The position numbers and the translations under genes were made by a program. Under the pieces are notes generated by a model. It did no database searches. It had not been told where the DNA came from and saw nothing but the letters and a program-made list of their open reading frames with translations. From Candidatus Levyibacteriota bacterium (GTDB lineage Bacteria; Patescibacteriota; Microgenomatia; Levybacterales; UBA12049): 22,743 bases of DNA. Position 1 is the first letter of the stretch, and each line of letters opens with the position of its first letter. Below are positions 20,724 to 22,743 of this stretch, one piece after another. The DNA lies in contig JAHFKF010000011.1 in assembly GCA_023245475.1 (NCBI GenBank), forward strand, positions 1-22,743, given 5' to 3'.

Positions 20724-21998
20724 ATGACACAAACGACATCACAAGATTTGATCCAACTTGAGAAGAAACTTCTCGAACGTCAAGAGAAATTAGACGCCAA
20801 ACAAGAAGAGATTGATGCACAGAAAGAAGAACTCGCAAAGAAACGTCGTGAATATTCAGACAAACTTGAAAAAGTTTCAACCCTCACTCGTGACGAAGCA
20901 ACCAAACAACTCTTGGCAGAAACTGAAAATGATGCAGCCGCAATGATGGCAAAGATTATCAAAGAGCGTGAAGAGGAAGCAAAAAGTACTGCTGCCAAAA
21001 AGGCACAAGAAGTGCTTCTGGACAGTCTGAAGCATGGAGCTCTCTCTTTCATTCCTGAATACACTGTCTCAGTTGTTCGCGTCGCTGAAGAAGAGATGAA
21101 GGGTCGTATCATTGGTCGAGAAGGTCGAAACATTCGTGCATTTGAACAAGCAACCGGTGTTGACGTTGATCTTGATGAAGAAGGGATTATTCGTTTGTCT
21201 TCCTTTGATCAGGTCAGACGTGAAGTTGCCCGGCGTGCGCTTGAAGTGTTACTGAAAGATACTCGTGTTCAACCATTCCGCATCGAAGAAGTTGTCAAAC
21301 AAACCAAAGAGGAGCTCGACAAGATCATGTTTGAAGAAGGAGAAAAGCTTGCTGCTGAAGTGAGTGTGTTTAATCTTCCAGCCGATCTGTATCCACTCTT
21401 GGGTCGTATGAAGTTTCGAACATCATATGGACAAAATCTTCTTGTACACACCCTTGAAGAAACCAAGATTGGTATTCATATCGCACAGGAAATCGGAGCC
21501 AACGTTGATGTGGTTCGGCTTGGTTGTTTGTTCCACGACATTGGAAAGATTCTTGAAGGCGATGGGAGTCATGTCAAACTTGGTGCGGAGCTTTTGAAAA
21601 GATATAACTTCCCAGAGCCAATTATCAATGCTGTTGCTGAGCATCATGAAGACAAGCCATTCTCCTCAATTGAGTCAATCATTGTCCATTTGGCTGACGC
21701 AATTTCAGCGTCACGTCCAGGTGCACGATATGAAGATCTCGAAAAGTATGGACAGCGACTGACCGAAATGGAAAAGATTGCCAAGAACTATGAAGGTGTT
21801 GAAGATGCATACGCATTTGAGGCAGGACGTGAACTTCGTGTCATTATTAATCCAGGCAGACTTGATGACAACCAAACAGTGCTTCTTGCTCGAAAGATTC
21901 AAGAAGAAGTAAGTAAGGCACTTGCTGTACCCGGTGAGGTAAAAGTAACTGCAATTCGAGAATTCCGTTCTGTCTACCCTGAGCACACGGTTGTTTAA
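20724..21998 (+). CDS. rny: Ribonuclease Y, form without membrane anchor
   Basis: Endoribonuclease that starts mRNA decay, 424 residues against about 520 in B. subtilis. The order is coiled coil (about 5-100, rich in Glu/Lys/Gln), KH domain (GRIIGREGRNIRAFE starting near 127), then HD domain with FHDIGK (H271, D272), AEHHEDKP and ADAISASRPGARYE, and a C-terminal domain ending near AIREFRSVYPE. All catalytic parts are intact. The usual N-terminal membrane helix is missing and the coiled coil is shortened. No upstream sequence could supply it, since the promoter and the previous gene leave no room. The enzyme is probably cytosolic or recruited by a partner. Confidence 0.95.
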   Translation: MTQTTSQDLIQLEKKLLERQEKLDAKQEEIDAQKEELAKKRREYSDKLEKVSTLTRDEATKQLLAETENDAAAMMAKIIKEREEEAKSTAAKKAQEVLLDSLKHGALSFIPEYTVSVVRVAEEEMKGRIIGREGRNIRAFEQATGVDVDLDEEGIIRLSSFDQVRREVARRALEVLLKDTRVQPFRIEEVVKQTKEELDKIMFEEGEKLAAEVSVFNLPADLYPLLGRMKFRTSYGQNLLVHTLEETKIGIHIAQEIGANVDVVRLGCLFHDIGKILEGDGSHVKLGAELLKRYNFPEPIINAVAEHHEDKPFSSIESIIVHLADAISASRPGARYEDLEKYGQRLTEMEKIAKNYEGVEDAYAFEAGRELRVIINPGRLDDNQTVLLARKIQEEVSKALAVPGEVKVTAIREFRSVYPEHTVV

Positions 21999-22002
21999 TA
22001 TA

Positions 22003-22031
22003 TTGACAACCCATCATTTTCTTTGTATTGT
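22003..22031 (+). promoter_or_regulatory. Promoter of the HU gene
   Basis: TTGACA (22003-22008), 17 bases, TATTGT (22026-22031), ending 9 bases before the ATG at 22041. It begins 4 bases after the rny stop. No SD site. Confidence 0.8.
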
Positions 22032-22040
22032 GTTAGAGCT

Positions 22041-22313
22041 ATGAACAAGAAAGACGTTGTTGAAATCGTTGCCAAAAAATCCAATCTTACCAACAAAGCA
22101 GCTAGCGAAGCTGTTGAAGCGCTTCTTGCTGTTGTTCGGGATTCACTCAAGCGGGGAGAGCGCGTTGTGCTCACTGGATTTGGCACCTTTAGTGTTAGAA
22201 GCCGCGAGTCTCGATTAGGACGCAATCCTAAAACAGGAGAGCGCATCACCCTTTCCGCCCGTAAAGCACCGGGGTTTACTCCTGGCAAGACGTTGAAAAA
22301 AGCAGTCAGATAA
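22041..22313 (+). CDS. hup: HU-family DNA-binding protein
   Basis: Nucleoid protein, 90 residues, the standard HU size. MNKKDVVEIVAKKSNLTNK forms the dimerisation helices; VVLTGFGTFSVRSRESRLGR and NPKTGERITLSARKAPGFTPG form the beta-arm that enters the DNA minor groove, with the conserved Pro-containing turn. It binds and bends DNA without strict sequence specificity. I chose the ATG at 22041 because of the promoter distance and the family's usual MNK start; the ATG-less extension from 22023 lies in the -10 region. The next gene starts 21 bases after its stop. Confidence 0.95.
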   Translation: MNKKDVVEIVAKKSNLTNKAASEAVEALLAVVRDSLKRGERVVLTGFGTFSVRSRESRLGRNPKTGERITLSARKAPGFTPGKTLKKAVR

Positions 22314-22334
22314 TGCGTTACCAAACTATCCAAT

Positions 22335-22743
22335 ATGTCGGCTATTGCTGTCTCTCATCTCTCTAAATATTATCAAGTGCATCAAAAGCAGGCAGGTTTC
22401 AAGGGAGCTGTTTCCTCATTTTTCAAACGACAATATTATGACGCCAAAGCGGTTGACGATATCTCCTTTACGATTGAAGCAGGTGAACTTATTGGATTTA
22501 TTGGACCAAATGGTGCGGGTAAAACAACCACACTGAAGTGTCTTTCCGGCTTACTCTATCCCACTGGCGGAGAAGTGTCAGTTTTGGGATATACACCCTT
22601 TCAGCGAAAACATGACTATTTGCGACAGATATCGCTTGTCATGGGACAAAAAAATCAGCTTTGGTGGGATTTGCCGGCCAGTGATTCGTTTCTTCTGAAC
22701 AAAGAAATTTATGAAATCCCCGATAGTCAATACAAAAAAACAC
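22335..22743 (+). CDS. ABC transporter ATP-binding protein, 5' part
   Basis: The first 136 residues; the gene runs off the window end. Walker A is GPNGAGKTT at about 57-65, followed by TLKCLSGLLYPTGGEVSVLG, which is typical of ABC ATPases, and a Q-loop region SLVMGQKNQLWWDLPA. The insertion after the first strand (HQKQAGFKGAVSSFFKRQYY) and the Q-loop sequence resemble ATPases of ABC-2-type exporters (NatA-like). The signature motif and Walker B lie beyond the window. It starts 21 bases after the HU gene; I see neither an SD site nor a clear -10 box, so it may be co-transcribed with HU. Confidence 0.9.
   Translation, partial: MSAIAVSHLSKYYQVHQKQAGFKGAVSSFFKRQYYDAKAVDDISFTIEAGELIGFIGPNGAGKTTTLKCLSGLLYPTGGEVSVLGYTPFQRKHDYLRQISLVMGQKNQLWWDLPASDSFLLNKEIYEIPDSQYKKT

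Noticed and set aside
22389..22398. AGCAGGCAGG in the ABC gene as another copy of the dnaK palindrome
   Set aside because: Only one arm is present; no partner arm lies nearby.
80..22536. Many long open frames opposite or out of frame with rplM, dnaK, recA, dnaJ, rny and others
   Set aside because: They lie inside well-supported genes, have low-complexity or unnatural composition and no start signals.
1..22743. Alternative genetic code (UGA as glycine, known in some CPR lineages)
   Set aside because: TGA ends the 8606 and 16109 genes at sensible places, and no in-frame TGA interrupts the recognised proteins.
1..22743. CRISPR arrays, transposase genes or prophage modules
   Set aside because: No spaced direct repeats, no transposase motifs and no phage structural cluster; the single NNPGNL protein is not enough for a prophage call.

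Overview
The window looks like a chromosomal segment of a bacterium with small, tightly packed genes. It is most likely a member of the Candidate Phyla Radiation (Patescibacteria), possibly the Microgenomates side. That placement is an inference from the shortened housekeeping proteins, the Pro/Thr-rich linkers in secreted proteins and the many orphan genes; no 16S gene or alignment was available. The standard bacterial code fits: TAA, TAG and TGA all end genes cleanly. I see no insertion sequence, prophage or CRISPR array.

Layout. 1-1400: the end of a ribosomal operon (L17 partial, L13, S9) closed by a hairpin terminator, then a 47-codon gene with a strong Shine-Dalgarno (SD) site. 1583-7237: a DUF1697 gene facing a minus-strand stress block (hrcA, grpE, dnaK, terminator, PHP-domain protein, zinc-finger-less dnaJ). 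7301-8563: tRNA-Pro(GGG) with its terminator, divergent from recA. 8606-11480: an orphan single-pass membrane protein, an orphan acidic protein, an NNPGNL-motif protein and a HAD phosphatase. 11594-17086: an envelope group made of a large secreted M23 peptidase, a GT39-like membrane glycosyltransferase and a secreted Pro/Thr-linker protein. 17099-20666: a DUF1653 protein, a possible small RNA, a secreted orphan, recX, an alpha/beta hydrolase and another orphan. 20724-22743: RNase Y without a membrane anchor, an HU-type protein and the start of an ABC-transporter ATPase.

The strongest system-level signal is how genes start. At thirteen independently transcribed genes, on both strands, a -10 hexamer (often TATAAT, often with an upstream TG) ends only 6-9 bases before the start codon. 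Transcription would then begin at or within about 3 bases of the ATG or GTG, giving leaderless mRNAs. SD sites appear at operon-internal genes (rplM, dnaK) and at the 47-codon gene. In three genes (hrcA, the 19737 gene, rny) the longest reading frame begins at the TTG of the -35 box, so naive start calls there are wrong.

A second coherent signal is a divergent HrcA/CIRCE circuit. The hrcA and dnaJ promoters each carry TAGCA-N15-TGCTA, which is the outer part and exact spacing of the CIRCE operator with degenerate inner bases. HrcA itself is about 100 residues shorter than usual. Other points of interest are a short palindromic in-frame insertion in dnaK, RNase Y lacking its N-terminal anchor, and a structured orphan transcript candidate at 17402-17499.
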